Source: Pseudolabrys sp.
GTDB taxonomy: Bacteria; Pseudomonadota; Alphaproteobacteria; Rhizobiales; Xanthobacteraceae
Length of the DNA: 64,000 nucleotides
Reading direction: 5' to 3'
Assembly: GCA_029980465.1 (NCBI GenBank)
Contig: JARYIJ010000001.1
Span: forward strand, 186,001 to 250,000
Position 1 is the stretch's first letter. Each line of letters opens with the position of its first letter. Position numbers and translations under genes: made by a program. The notes under the pieces are model-generated. The model did no database searches. It had not been told where the DNA came from and saw nothing but the letters and a program-made list of their open reading frames with translations. Positions 36,376 through 46,746 of the stretch are shown here, piece by piece.

Positions 36376-37998
36376 TTAGCTCGCCTCGAGCGTTGCCTTG
36401 ACCTGCGATAGCGCGTCGGGCGTATCGACGTCGGTGAGCGCCGCCCCCCCCTCGACCGGCACCTCGGCCACCGCTTCGGCCACGTTGCCGATCAGGTGCC
36501 GCGCGCCGACGTCGCCGCCGATCGCCATCAGGTCCGGGAAAAACCGGCGCGCCCACACCACCGGGTTGCCGCGCCGTCCCTCGATCGTTGGCACCACCAC
36601 CAGCGCGCCGCGTTCGGGGTCGAATGCGTCGACGAGCTTGTCGATCAGGGAGGCGTCGACTTGCGGCATGTCGCCAAGGCAGACGATGGCGCCGTCCGCC
36701 TCGGACGGCACGGCGGCAATGCCGGTGCGCAGCGACGTGCCGAGGCCCTCGGCATAGTCTGGATTGTGCACGAAGCGCACATCGAGGTCCTTGAGCGCCG
36801 CCTCCACCTTCTCGCGCTGATGCCCGGTGACGACGATGACCGGCTTCGCCCGCGACGCCAGCGCCTGCTCGGCGGCGATGCGGACCAGCGGCCTGCCTCC
36901 GATCTCGGCGATCAGCTTGTTCATCGCGCCCATGCGGGTCGAGCGCCCGGCGGCCAGCACCACGGCGGCAATACGCTTGCCATGTTCCGGAACGGCGGCC
37001 TCGCGCGGTTGCGGCCGCGTCACGATTTCCATCAGCAGGCCGCCGACGCCCATGCCGGTGACGTCCTCGCGGCCGACCGGCAACCCGGCCAGCAGGCGCA
37101 TCAGCACCCAGTCGAAGCCGTTTTCCTTCGGCGACCGCGCGCAGCCCGGCGCCCCCAGCACGGAAACGCCGCGCGCATGGCCGATCAGCAGCAGATTGCC
37201 GGGGTCGACCGGCATGCCGAAGTGATCGATGGTGCCGCCGACCGCCTCAAGTGCCGCCGGAATGACGTCGCGCCGGTCGGAGATGGCCGACGCGCCGAAC
37301 ACGACAACGAGCTCGGCGCCCTCACGCAGCACCTCGTCGATCGCCTTGGCGAGCGCTTCCTCGTCATGCGGCACGCGCCGCTCGGCGATGATCTTTGCGT
37401 CCGCCGGCGCGATGCGCTCGTTCATCACGCGGATCGTCTTGTCGATGACTTTCGGCGCGAGGCCGGGCAACAGCGTCGAGACGACGCCGAGCTTGCGGAC
37501 CTTGTAGGGAGCGACGCGGATCACAGGCCTGGCCTTGGTGGCATGCGCCACCGCGCCGTCGCGCCCGGCGGCGGGAAGACCGAACGGAATGATCTTCACG
37601 GTCGCGATCATCTCGCCTTCGACAACCGGCTTGAAGGCCGGCAAGGTGGCGAGCGTCACGGCCTCATCGACGCGGTTGAGAGCGTCGATCGCGTTCTTGT
37701 CGACGACGAGAACACCGGCAACATCGGCAAACAAATTGCAGCGGCCCGTGAAGGCGCGATCGACCCGCACGCCCGGTCCCGACACGGCCACCGCGATATC
37801 CGCCGCTGCCTGATCCTCGCTGACGTCGCCCGGCTCGAGCCGGGCCACGACGATCTCGTCGATGCCGGCCGCCTTGAGCGCCGCGATCTCGCCGGGTCCG
37901 AGCAGCGTGCCCTTCTTGAGGACGAGCTTGTCCTTGCGGATCGAGTGAACCGCCGTCGCGCCGAGCGCGTCGTCAGGCCGGACCGCGCCGAATTTCAT
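36376..37998 (-). CDS. Fused molybdopterin-binding/nucleotidyltransferase protein
   Basis: A 540-residue fusion. Residues 1 to about 335 form a molybdopterin-binding domain of the MoeA/MogA type (VVVFGASAISDRRDVIP). Residues about 340-540 form a MobA-like nucleotidyltransferase (VVLAAGRSTRMG, then CLGDMPQVD). Such proteins are thought to attach CMP to molybdopterin, making the MCD cofactor used by xanthine-oxidase-family enzymes; the free-standing enzyme is MocA. Its place at the end of a Mo hydroxylase locus fits that role. A family A repeat lies just upstream, separating it from xdhC. Confidence 0.9.
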   Translation of the reverse strand: MKFGAVRPDDALGATAVHSIRKDKLVLKKGTLLGPGEIAALKAAGIDEIVVARLEPGDVSEDQAAADIAVAVSGPGVRVDRAFTGRCNLFADVAGVLVVDKNAIDALNRVDEAVTLATLPAFKPVVEGEMIATVKIIPFGLPAAGRDGAVAHATKARPVIRVAPYKVRKLGVVSTLLPGLAPKVIDKTIRVMNERIAPADAKIIAERRVPHDEEALAKAIDEVLREGAELVVVFGASAISDRRDVIPAALEAVGGTIDHFGMPVDPGNLLLIGHARGVSVLGAPGCARSPKENGFDWVLMRLLAGLPVGREDVTGMGVGGLLMEIVTRPQPREAAVPEHGKRIAAVVLAAGRSTRMGAMNKLIAEIGGRPLVRIAAEQALASRAKPVIVVTGHQREKVEAALKDLDVRFVHNPDYAEGLGTSLRTGIAAVPSEADGAIVCLGDMPQVDASLIDKLVDAFDPERGALVVVPTIEGRRGNPVVWARRFFPDLMAIGGDVGARHLIGNVAEAVAEVPVEGGAALTDVDTPDALSQVKATLEAS

Positions 37999-38010
37999 CG
38001 CTATATCCTC

Positions 38011-38119
38011 GTCATTCCGGGCCGCGAGCGCAGCGAGCGAACCCGGAATCCAGAACCAAACAAGGCATCACCACGTCCCTGGATTCCGGGTTCCGGCCTT
38101 CGGCCGGCCCCGGAATGAC
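38011..38119. repeat. Intergenic palindromic repeat, family A copy 2
   Basis: Outer arms GTCATTCCGG (38011-38020) and CCGGAATGAC (38110-38119) and inner arms CCCGGAATCCAG (38042-38053) and CTGGATTCCGGG (38079-38090) match copy 1 at 4741. It lies 12 bases before the start of the fused molybdopterin gene. Confidence 0.85.
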
Positions 38120-38131
38120 AAATGGTGCACA

Positions 38132-38830
38132 TCATGCCGCCGCCGCCTCTTTCGGCTCCTGACGCAGCCGCGCCGTAATCTCGGCCATGATCGACACCGC
38201 GATCTCCGCCGGAGAGATGGCGCCGATATCGAGCCCGATCGGCGCGTGGAGACGAGCGAGATCGGCGTCGGTCAGGCCGGCCTCCTTCAGCCGCGTCACC
38301 CGCTTGGCATGGGTTTTCCGCGAGCCGAGCGCTCCAATATAGAAGCAGTCGCGCGCCAGCGCGTGCTTGAGCGCCGGGTCATCGATCTTCGGGTCGTGGG
38401 TTAGCGCCACGAAGGCCGTGTAACGGTCGACATTGAGCGGCGGCAACGCCACATCCGGCCATTCCGCGATCACCTTCAGGCCTGGAAAGCGCTCCGGTGT
38501 CGCAAAGGCGGTGCGTGGATCGACAATGGTGACGTCGTAGCCGAGCATCTGCCCGAGCGGCGCCAAAGTCTGCGAGATATGCACCGCCCCCATAATGACG
38601 AGCTGCGGCGAGGGTACGTGCACGGTGAAGAACGCCTTGCCTTGCGGCGTCTCTTCCATGCCGCTCTTGCCCATGCGGATGCGCTTCTCGATCAGCGCCC
38701 CGAGCGGATCCTTGGCGATCTCGGCGGCCGTCACGAGGCGCTGCTCGCCGCTGGCGATATCCGTCACCAGCACGACGGCCCGGCGGGCCGCACGCTCGGC
38801 ATTGAGCTTATGAAGAACATCGAGTTTCAT
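38132..38830 (-). CDS. XdhC C-terminal-type protein
   Basis: A 232-residue protein covering the Rossmann-like XdhC_C domain. Landmarks are VIMGAVHISQTLAPLGQMLGY (NAD-type fold), VALTHDPKIDDPAL and YIGALGSRKTHAKR, with LHAPIGLDIGA near the end. XdhC proteins bind molybdopterin and insert the sulfurated cofactor into xanthine-oxidase-family enzymes. The usual XdhC joins this domain to an N-terminal CoxI part; here the two are separate neighbouring genes. It probably assists the Mo hydroxylase at 42-46 kb. Confidence 0.88.
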   Translation of the reverse strand: MKLDVLHKLNAERAARRAVVLVTDIASGEQRLVTAAEIAKDPLGALIEKRIRMGKSGMEETPQGKAFFTVHVPSPQLVIMGAVHISQTLAPLGQMLGYDVTIVDPRTAFATPERFPGLKVIAEWPDVALPPLNVDRYTAFVALTHDPKIDDPALKHALARDCFYIGALGSRKTHAKRVTRLKEAGLTDADLARLHAPIGLDIGAISPAEIAVSIMAEITARLRQEPKEAAAA

Positions 38831-38842
38831 GTCTTAATTCCC

Positions 38843-38942
38843 GTCATTCCGGAAGCCGAGCGAAACGAAGCCATCCGGAATCCACAGTCTCGCCCGCATC
38901 GATGCATTCCGGGTTCGCCGCTTCGCGGCGCCCCGGAATGAC
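38843..38942. repeat. Intergenic palindromic repeat, family A copy 3
   Basis: GTCATTCCGG (38843-38852) and CCGGAATGAC (38933-38942) are the outer arms; the inner arms are diverged. The last base of the repeat is also the last base of the xdhC N-terminal gene's stop codon, so the element begins exactly at the end of that gene. Confidence 0.8.
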
Positions 38943-39265
38943 TATGAAATTTTCTCGACATAGACGCGGATCGTGCCGCCGCATGACAATCCGACGTTCC
39001 ATGCGGTTTCGTCGGCGACGCCGAATTCCAGCATCTTCGGTTTGCCGCTGTCGATCACGTCCATGGCTTCGGTCACCACGGCACCCTCGACGCAGCCGCC
39101 CGAGACGCTGCCGAGGAAATTGCCCTCATTGTCGATGACGAGATTGGAGCCGACCGGGCGCGGCGCCGAACCCCAGGTCTCGACCACCGTGGCGATCGCA
39201 ACGTCGCGACCTTCCTTGCGCCAGTCTTCGGCGGCTTTGAGAATGTCTTCATCACGTGACAGCAT
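38942..39265 (-). CDS. XdhC N-terminal (CoxI-type) protein
   Basis: A 107-residue protein equal to the N-terminal XdhC_CoxI domain: VVETWGSAPRPVGS, GSVSGGCVEGAVV and a final LSCGGTIRVY. The Cys in SGGCVEG is strictly conserved in the family. It works with the separate C-terminal protein encoded downstream. Three in-frame ATGs occur (39277, 39271, 39265); I pick 39265 (MLSRDED) because GGAG lies six bases before it. Confidence 0.88.
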   Translation of the reverse strand: MLSRDEDILKAAEDWRKEGRDVAIATVVETWGSAPRPVGSNLVIDNEGNFLGSVSGGCVEGAVVTEAMDVIDSGKPKMLEFGVADETAWNVGLSCGGTIRVYVEKIS

Positions 39266-39287
39266 TTTCATCTCCATTCTTTCGAGG

Positions 39288-39349
39288 TCACCCGCGGGCT
39301 TGACCCGCGGGTCCATCTTCAGATGGATTGCCGGGTCAAGCCCGGCAAT
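39288..39349. repeat. Intergenic palindromic repeat, family B copy 2
   Basis: CCCGCGGGCTTGACCCGCGGG (39291-39311) is a hairpin, followed by ATTGCCGGGTCAAGCCCGGC AAT as a second one (39328-39349). It is the same core as at 1520-1636. It lies between coxE and the xdhC N-terminal gene. Confidence 0.8.
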
Positions 39350-39361
39350 AGCGCCGAATAA

Positions 39362-40561
39362 TCAAGCCACCTGCTTCAACCAGTGCTTAGGATCGTAGTC
39401 CTTCGACGCCGATCCGGACAAGGCGCGAACCAGTTCCGACATCGATTCGAGATTGTGAATGGGGCGCAGTTCGTCGACGTAAGGCAGCATGGTCCGCACG
39501 CCGCGGGCACGCGCCTCGAAACCCTCGAAGCGCAGCAGCGGATTGAGCCAGATCAGCCGCCGGCACGAACGGTGCAGCCGGTCCATCTCGAACGCCAACG
39601 TGTCGTCGCCATCGCGCTCCAAGCCGTCGGTGATCAGGAGCACGACCGCCCCCTGCGTGAGCACGCGGCGCGCCCAGTACTTGTTGAAGGCATGCAGCGA
39701 GGACGCGATCCGCGTGCCGCCGGACCAGTCGAGCACGTGGCTCGAACAGGCCGCCAACGCCTCGTCCGGATCGCGCTCGCGCAGGGCGCGCGTCACGTTG
39801 GTCAATCGCGTGCCGAACAGCAACGTCGTCACGCGCTTGCGCGCGTCGGTGACGGCATGCAGAAAATGCAGGAATAACCGCGTGTATTGGCTCATCGAAC
39901 CGGAAATATCGAGCAGCGCTACGATCGGCGGCTCCTTGAGCTTCGGACCAAGATATTTGAGGTCGATCACCGCGCCGCCGGCCTTGAGGCTCGAGCGCAA
40001 TGTGCGTCGCATGTCGACGATATGGCCGCGCGGATGCGGCGCAAGGCGACGTGTACGCACCTGGTTGAGCGGCAGCACGAGCCTGGCGATCGCGTCCTTC
40101 GCCGCCGCGATCTCGGCGGCGCTCATCTGCGCGAAGTCCTTGCGCTGCAGCACGTCACGGTCCGACACCGTGAGCCGCATGTCGCTTTCGACCTCGTCCG
40201 CCTCCCGCTCTTTTTGCTTCAGCCCCTCGAACAACGCTTCCTGCACGCGCTGCGCGCCGGGTGGCGCCGGCTTCTCGGCCTGCGGCGGCGCTTGCGGCAA
40301 CATCGCCGCAATCAACTTCTCGAGATAGGCGCGCTTGCGGAAGAACATGCGGAACGCCTGATCGAACAGGACCGAATGCTCGTGCCGCTTCACGAATACC
40401 GCGTGCAACGTCCAGTAGAAATCCTCGCGAGTCGAGATGCCCGCGGCGTCAACCGCCTCGACCGCGTCCAGCACCGAGCCCGGCCCGACCGGAATCCCCG
40501 CGGCGCGCAAGGCACGCGCGAAGTAGAGGATGTTGTCGGCGAGCGTGCCCTGTTCTTTCAC
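39362..40561 (-). CDS. coxE: VWA-domain protein CoxE
   Basis: A 399-residue protein with a C-terminal von Willebrand A domain whose MIDAS motif is DISGS (218-222). CoxE works with the MoxR ATPase CoxD to mature the Mo/Cu or Mo active site of CO-dehydrogenase-type enzymes. The start is a GTG at 40561, supported by GGAGA seven bases upstream; the open frame beyond that is repeat sequence. It lies downstream of the MoxR gene, with a family D repeat in the 155-bp gap. Confidence 0.9.
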   Translation of the reverse strand: MKEQGTLADNILYFARALRAAGIPVGPGSVLDAVEAVDAAGISTREDFYWTLHAVFVKRHEHSVLFDQAFRMFFRKRAYLEKLIAAMLPQAPPQAEKPAPPGAQRVQEALFEGLKQKEREADEVESDMRLTVSDRDVLQRKDFAQMSAAEIAAAKDAIARLVLPLNQVRTRRLAPHPRGHIVDMRRTLRSSLKAGGAVIDLKYLGPKLKEPPIVALLDISGSMSQYTRLFLHFLHAVTDARKRVTTLLFGTRLTNVTRALRERDPDEALAACSSHVLDWSGGTRIASSLHAFNKYWARRVLTQGAVVLLITDGLERDGDDTLAFEMDRLHRSCRRLIWLNPLLRFEGFEARARGVRTMLPYVDELRPIHNLESMSELVRALSGSASKDYDPKHWLKQVA

Positions 40562-40576
40562 CCGACAGTCTCCATC

Positions 40577-40685
40577 CGTTCGTCCTCGCGGAAGCGGGGA
40601 CCCAGCTCTTTGACCAAAGAACTGGATTCCCGCTGGAGCCTGTGCTCGGGCGAGCCGAAGGCTCGATCCGAGTGCGGGAATGGGC
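40577..40685. repeat. Intergenic palindromic repeat, family D
   Basis: CAGCTCTTTG (40609-40618) and CAAAGAACTG (imperfect, around 40613-40624) sit at the centre of a larger inverted block with GCGGGGA and TTCCCGC flanks, then GAGTGCGGGAATG. It resembles family A in layout but not in sequence. Only one copy is seen in this window. Confidence 0.45.
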
Positions 40686-40716
40686 GGAACAAATGACGTC
40701 CGCTTGTCCGCAAGTC

Positions 40717-41637
40717 TCACTCCGCCGCGCGCAAATCCGCTTTCGAGTCGTCGAGCAACTGCTTGATCTTGCCGTGATCGATGCGCGCGATGTCGTCCTG
40801 ATATTTGAGCAGCACGCCGAGCGTGTCCGACACCGTCGCCGGATCGAGCGCGACCGCGTCAAGCTCGGTCAGCGCGCCGGCCCAGTCGAGCGTCTCGGCG
40901 ACGCCGGGCTGCTTGAACAGATCTTCCTTGCGCAGCGCCTGCACGAAGGCAACCACCTGCTCGGACAGCTTCTTGCCGATGCCGGGCACCTTGGCACGCA
41001 GAATCTTCAATTCGCGCTCGGCCGACGGATAGCCGACCCAGTGGTAGAGGCAGCGCCGCTTGAGCGCGTCGTGCACCTCGCGCGTGCGGTTCGACGTGAT
41101 GACGACGATCGGCGGATGCGCCGCCTTGATGGTGCCGAGCTCCGGCACCGTCACCTGGAAATCCGACAGCACTTCGAGCAGGAAGGCTTCAAACGCCTCG
41201 TCGGTGCGGTCGATCTCGTCGATGAGCAGCACCGGCGGACCGTCGGCGTCGGGCTCCAGCGCCTGCAACAGCGGCCGCTTGATCAGGAAGCGCTCGGAGA
41301 ACACGTCGTGCTCGATGCGTTCGCGGTCACCCTCGCCTTCGGCTTCCGCCAGCCGGATCGCGATCATCTGTGCGCCGTAATTCCACTCATAGACGGCCGC
41401 CGCGACGTCGAGCCCCTCGTAACATTGCAGCCGGATCAGCTTGCGGCCGAGCGTCCTGGCCAGCACCTTGGCGATCTCGGTCTTGCCGACGCCCGCCTCG
41501 CCCTCGAGAAAGATCGGCCGCTGCATTTTCAGGGCGAGAAACAGAACCGTCGCCAATGAGCGGTCGGCCACGTAATCGGCTTCCGAGACAAGCTTGAGGG
41601 TGGCGTCGATCGAATGCGGCAGTGTCTTTTCAGTCAT
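40717..41637 (-). CDS. coxD: MoxR-type AAA ATPase (CoxD)
   Basis: A 306-residue MoxR-family ATPase. Walker A is GEAGVGKT (46-53), Walker B is VLLIDEIDR, and sensor-like ITSNRTREVH follows. With the VWA protein CoxE it acts as a chaperone in Mo hydroxylase maturation. The name is by context: the VWA gene follows and CoxSLM lie upstream on the same strand. A plus-strand VOC gene lies between this gene and coxM, so it has its own promoter. Confidence 0.9.
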   Translation of the reverse strand: MTEKTLPHSIDATLKLVSEADYVADRSLATVLFLALKMQRPIFLEGEAGVGKTEIAKVLARTLGRKLIRLQCYEGLDVAAAVYEWNYGAQMIAIRLAEAEGEGDRERIEHDVFSERFLIKRPLLQALEPDADGPPVLLIDEIDRTDEAFEAFLLEVLSDFQVTVPELGTIKAAHPPIVVITSNRTREVHDALKRRCLYHWVGYPSAERELKILRAKVPGIGKKLSEQVVAFVQALRKEDLFKQPGVAETLDWAGALTELDAVALDPATVSDTLGVLLKYQDDIARIDHGKIKQLLDDSKADLRAAE

Positions 41638-41711
41638 GCGCGGACTTTATCCCAGACTGGCGGCGTCCTACATGTGGGCCTTCGGGGCCCAAAAGGCCAG
41701 AGAGGCACGCC

Positions 41712-42245
41712 ATGAACACCCATGCCGGCATTGCAAGTCAGGGAACGGGCGACAAGCCGCATTTTCCGGTCATCGACGCCGGGGTGCGCATCGGCCACGT
41801 CCATCTCAAGGTCGCGGACCTGCAGCGCGCGCTGGACTTCTATTGCGGCGTTCTGGGTTTCGAGCTGACCACCAGCCGTCCCGGCGCGGCCTTCATCTCG
41901 GCGGGCGGCTATCATCACCACATCGGGCTCAACACCTGGGAGAGCAAAGGCGGCTCGCCGCCGCCTCCCGGCAGCACCGGCCTTTATCACACCGCGATCC
42001 TCTATCCGTCACGCAAGCTGCTCGCCGAGGCGCTGAACCGCCTGATCGTCGCCCGCATCCCTCTCGAGGGCGCAAGCGACCACGGCGTCTCCGAGGCGCT
42101 CTATCTGCGCGACCCGGACGACAATGGTGTCGAGCTCTACCGCGACCGGCCGAAAGACGAATGGCCCAAGCGCCCGGACGGCGGCTTGCAGATGTTCACA
42201 CGCCCGCTCGACCTGCACGATTTGCTGAAGGAGTTGGAGCGGTAA
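41712..42245 (+). CDS. VOC-superfamily protein
   Basis: A 177-residue vicinal-oxygen-chelate protein. Metal-ligand candidates are His in HVHLKVADLQRALDFY, His in YHTAILYPS and Glu in GVELYRDRP, typical of glyoxalase or extradiol-dioxygenase-like enzymes. An N-terminal tail of about 25 residues precedes the domain. Substrate unknown. The ATG at 41712 has AGAGAGGCA upstream. It is the only plus-strand gene inside the Mo hydroxylase locus, splitting the structural genes from coxD and coxE, and it ends at a family B repeat. Confidence 0.87.
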   Translation: MNTHAGIASQGTGDKPHFPVIDAGVRIGHVHLKVADLQRALDFYCGVLGFELTTSRPGAAFISAGGYHHHIGLNTWESKGGSPPPPGSTGLYHTAILYPSRKLLAEALNRLIVARIPLEGASDHGVSEALYLRDPDDNGVELYRDRPKDEWPKRPDGGLQMFTRPLDLHDLLKELER

Positions 42246-42257
42246 CATCTCATGAGC

Positions 42258-42370
42258 GTCATGGCCGGGCTTGACCCGGCCATCCATCTTTTCTGGTCTG
42301 ATGGATCACCGGATCACGGCGCCATAGCGCGCACACGCGCTCATGGCGCCGTGATCCGGTGATGACGGCC
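42258..42370. repeat. Family B repeat with a perfect 20-bp hairpin
   Basis: ATGGCCGGG and CCCGGCCAT (42261-42283) form a hairpin around CTTGA. Next, 42306-42325 pairs perfectly with 42343-42362 (20 bp, 17-base loop). The element fills the gap between the convergent VOC and coxM stop codons and can act as a two-way terminator. Confidence 0.85.
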
Positions 42371-42376
42371 GGGGGA

Positions 42377-43177
<801 letters not shown>

Positions 43178-43188
43178 GATGGTCTCCG

Positions 43189-45558
43189 TTATTCCGCAGC
43201 CTGGCGCGCCGCATTGGCGCGCTGAAGCGCCGACCACACCGTCTGGGCGGTGGCCGGCATGCTGATCTGTTCGGTGCCGATGGCATCGGTGATGGCGTTG
43301 ATGACGGCGGCCGGCGCCGCGATCGCGCCCGCCTCGCCGCAGCCCTTGATGCCGAGCGGGTTCGACGGCGACTTGGTCTCCGTCAGGCCGAGCTTGAACG
43401 ACGGCAGGTCGTGCGCCCGCGGCATCGAGTAGTCCATGAACGAGCCGCTGACGAGCTGGCCGTCCTTGTCGTAGACCGCGCCCTCGAGCAGCGCCTGGCC
43501 GACCCCTTGCGCGATGCCGCCGTGCACCTGGCCCTCGACGATCATCGGGTTGATCACCGTGCCGAAGTCGTCGACCGCGGTCCAGTTCACGATTTCGGTG
43601 CGGCCGGTTTCGCTGTCGACTTCGACCTCGCAGATGTGGCATCCGGCTGGAAACGTGAAGTTGGTCGGATCGTAGAACGAGGTCTCCTTCAGCCCGGGCT
43701 CGAGCTCGGCGCCGGTGAATTTATGCGCGATATAGGCATTGAGCGCGACGTCGTCCCAGGCGGCCGACTTGTCGGTGCCGGCGACGGTGAACTTGCCGTC
43801 CTTGAACTCGATGTCGCCTTCGGACGCCTCCATCATGAAGGCCGCCACTTTCTTCGCCTTGGCGATCACCTTGTCGAGCGCCTGGGCGATGGCCGACATG
43901 CCGACGGCGCCGGAGCGCGAGCCGTAGGTGCCCATGCCGAACTGCACCTTGTCGGTGTCGCCGTGTAGGACCGAGATGTTCTCGAACGGGATGCCGAGCC
44001 GCTCCGACACGAGCTGTGCGAAGGTCGTTTCGTGGCCCTGCCCGTGCGCGTGCGAGCCGGTCAGCACTTCCACCGAACCGGTCGGGTTGACGCGCACCTC
44101 CGCGCTCTCCCACAGGCCAACGCCGGCGCCGAGCGAGCCGACCGCCTGTGACGGCGCGATGCCGCAGGCCTCGATATAGGTCGAATAGCCCAGCCCGCGC
44201 AGCTTGCCGTGGCGCGCGCTGTCGCGCTTGCGCTTGCCGAAACCCTTGACGTCGGCGAGCTCCATCGCCTTTTTCAGCGACGCGTTATAGTCGCCGGCGT
44301 CATAGGCCATGATGACCGGCGTCTGGTGCGGGAACTGCTTGATGAAGTTGCGCTTGCGCAGATCGGCCGGGTCAAGGCCCATCTCGCGCGCGCCGACCTC
44401 GACGAGACGCTCGACCACGAAGGTCGCCTCGGGACGGCCCGCGCCGCGATAGGCGTCGACGGGTACCGTGTTGGTATAGACGGCGTCGACCTCGCAGTAG
44501 ATCTGCGGGATGCCGTACTGGCCCGACAACAGCGTGGCGTAGAGATAGGTCGGGATCGACGACGAGAACGTCGACATGTAGGCGCCGAGATTGGCGATGG
44601 TCTTGGCGCGCAGCGCCAGGATCTTGCCGTCGCCGTCGAACGCCATTTCGGCATGCGTGACGTGGTCGCGGCCGTGCGCGTCGGTGAGAAAGGCCTCGGA
44701 GCGCTCCGCCGTCCACTTCACCGGACGGCCGGTCTTGCGCGCCGCCCACAGGCAGACGACCTCCTCCGGATAGATGAAAATCTTGGAGCCGAAGCCGCCG
44801 CCGACATCCGGCGCGATGACGCGCAGCTTGTGCTCGGGCGCGATACCGACGAAGGCCGAGATCACCAGCCGCGCTACATGCGGGTTCTGCGACGTATTCC
44901 ACAGCGTGAGGTTGTCGGTACCCGCATCGTATTCGGCGAGCGCCGCGCGCGGCTCGATCGCGTTCGGCACCAGCCGGTTGTTGACGATGTCGAGCCTGGT
45001 GACGTGCTTGGCGCCGCGGAAGGCGTCGCCAACCGCCTTCTCGTCGCCGAGGCTCCACTGGTAGATCGTGTTGTTGGGAATGTCGGCGTGGATCTGCGGC
45101 GCGTCCTTGGCCTGCGCCTTGGCCGGGTCGGCCACCGCCGGAAGCTCTTCGTAATCGACCTTGACCTTGTCCGCGGCGTCGCGGCCCTGCGCCCTCGTCT
45201 CGGCGATCACCACCGCGACGGCATCGCCGACGTGATTGACCTTGCCACTGGCGATCGCCGGGTGCGGCGCCATCTTCATCGGCGAGCCGTCCTTGGAATG
45301 GATCATCCAGCCGCAAATGAGGTTGCCGATCTTGTCGTTGGCGAGGTCGGCGCCGGTGAGGATCGCGACCACGCCCGGCATCCTGGCCGCTTCCGCGGTG
45401 TCGATGCGCTTGATTTTGGCGTGAGCGTGAGGAGAGCGGACGAAAACTGCGCGGGTCTCGCCAGGCCGCACGACGTCGTCGGTGTATTGGCCCTTGCCGG
45501 TAATGAAGCGGATGTCTTCCTTGCGGCGTACCGCCGCGCCGATCCCGGTCGCGGTCAT
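43189..45558 (-). CDS. coxL: Mo hydroxylase large subunit, form II CoxL-like
   Basis: The 789-residue molybdopterin-binding catalytic subunit. The active-site loop reads AYRGAGR at residues 369-375. Form I CO dehydrogenase has AYxCSFR there, with a Cys for copper; this protein lacks that Cys and is form II. The catalytic Glu742 of the family (GCGEAG) is present. Form II enzymes oxidise substrates that are mostly unknown, so CO oxidation is not established. The start ATG at 45558 has GGGAGGAG upstream. coxS ends 55 bases before it. Confidence 0.94.
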   Translation of the reverse strand: MTATGIGAAVRRKEDIRFITGKGQYTDDVVRPGETRAVFVRSPHAHAKIKRIDTAEAARMPGVVAILTGADLANDKIGNLICGWMIHSKDGSPMKMAPHPAIASGKVNHVGDAVAVVIAETRAQGRDAADKVKVDYEELPAVADPAKAQAKDAPQIHADIPNNTIYQWSLGDEKAVGDAFRGAKHVTRLDIVNNRLVPNAIEPRAALAEYDAGTDNLTLWNTSQNPHVARLVISAFVGIAPEHKLRVIAPDVGGGFGSKIFIYPEEVVCLWAARKTGRPVKWTAERSEAFLTDAHGRDHVTHAEMAFDGDGKILALRAKTIANLGAYMSTFSSSIPTYLYATLLSGQYGIPQIYCEVDAVYTNTVPVDAYRGAGRPEATFVVERLVEVGAREMGLDPADLRKRNFIKQFPHQTPVIMAYDAGDYNASLKKAMELADVKGFGKRKRDSARHGKLRGLGYSTYIEACGIAPSQAVGSLGAGVGLWESAEVRVNPTGSVEVLTGSHAHGQGHETTFAQLVSERLGIPFENISVLHGDTDKVQFGMGTYGSRSGAVGMSAIAQALDKVIAKAKKVAAFMMEASEGDIEFKDGKFTVAGTDKSAAWDDVALNAYIAHKFTGAELEPGLKETSFYDPTNFTFPAGCHICEVEVDSETGRTEIVNWTAVDDFGTVINPMIVEGQVHGGIAQGVGQALLEGAVYDKDGQLVSGSFMDYSMPRAHDLPSFKLGLTETKSPSNPLGIKGCGEAGAIAAPAAVINAITDAIGTEQISMPATAQTVWSALQRANAARQAAE

Positions 45559-45613
45559 TGGCGGACTCCTCCCGTTTCCTGGAAGCGTGAAGTGGCGTTC
45601 TCCCTTGCAGCTC

Positions 45614-46087
<474 letters not shown>

Positions 46088-46284
46088 CTGACTTCCTCCC
46101 AATTCGGGCCATATGCCCGGATTTTGGCCTGAATCAAAAGCTGGACGGCCTTCCGACCTTAAAACCCGTCGGTTTTTCCACTTTCGAACCCGAATAACTC
46201 TGAACCTGACCCGTAGGGTGGGTCAAGGGCTTCAGAAATGGGGCCGGCAGCGGAGACAGTCGCGTATTTGCGGCAAGACTGCCG

Positions 46285-46734
46285 TTAGCCGCCGCTGACG
46301 GCCTTGGCAAAGTTGGCGAAGAAGTCATCGGCCATCTTCTTGGCCGCGCCATTGACGAGGCGTTGACCGAGCTGGGCGAGCTTGCCGCCGATCTGGGCTT
46401 CAACATTGTAGGTCAGCAGCGTGCCGCCGTCCTTGTCGGCCAGGGACACGGTGGCCCCGCCTTTGGCGAAGCCGGCGACGCCGCCGTCGCCCTCGCCGGA
46501 AATCTTGTAGCCGTTCGGCGGATCGAGATCGGTCAGATGCACATTGCCTTTGAAACGCGCCTTCACCGGCCCGATCTTGCTCACCGCGACCGCCTTGAAT
46601 TCCGTGTCGGACAGCTTGTCGAGCTCTTCACAGCCGGGGATGCAGGCCTTCAGTACGTTGGCGTCGTTGAGCATGGCCCAGACGGTTTCCTTGGCAGCCG
46701 GAAGCTGGACCTCACCGGTCATTGTCATCGCCAT
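46285..46734 (-). CDS. coxG: CoxG-family SRPBCC protein
   Basis: A 149-residue START/SRPBCC-fold protein of the CoxG (carbon monoxide dehydrogenase subunit G) family. Landmarks are LPAAKETVWAMLNDANVLKACIPGCEEL (start), then VKARFKGNVHL and the terminal helix. CoxG is thought to anchor CO dehydrogenase to the membrane through a C-terminal helix; here the protein ends soon after the domain, so that tail is missing. The ATG at 46734 has AAGGAG eight bases upstream, favouring it over a GTG at 46743. It precedes coxS by 197 bases with no gene between. Confidence 0.9.
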   Translation of the reverse strand: MAMTMTGEVQLPAAKETVWAMLNDANVLKACIPGCEELDKLSDTEFKAVAVSKIGPVKARFKGNVHLTDLDPPNGYKISGEGDGGVAGFAKGGATVSLADKDGGTLLTYNVEAQIGGKLAQLGQRLVNGAAKKMADDFFANFAKAVSGG

Positions 46735-46746
46735 ATGCGCCACTCC

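Noticed and set aside
36496..38118. A 540-codon plus-strand frame opposite the fused molybdopterin gene
   Set aside because: The opposite strand has clear domain motifs (AAGRSTRMG, GDMPQ); this frame has none and extends through a repeat.
39887..41559. Two plus-strand frames opposite coxE and moxR
   Set aside because: Both minus-strand genes carry clear MIDAS and Walker motifs; these frames do not.
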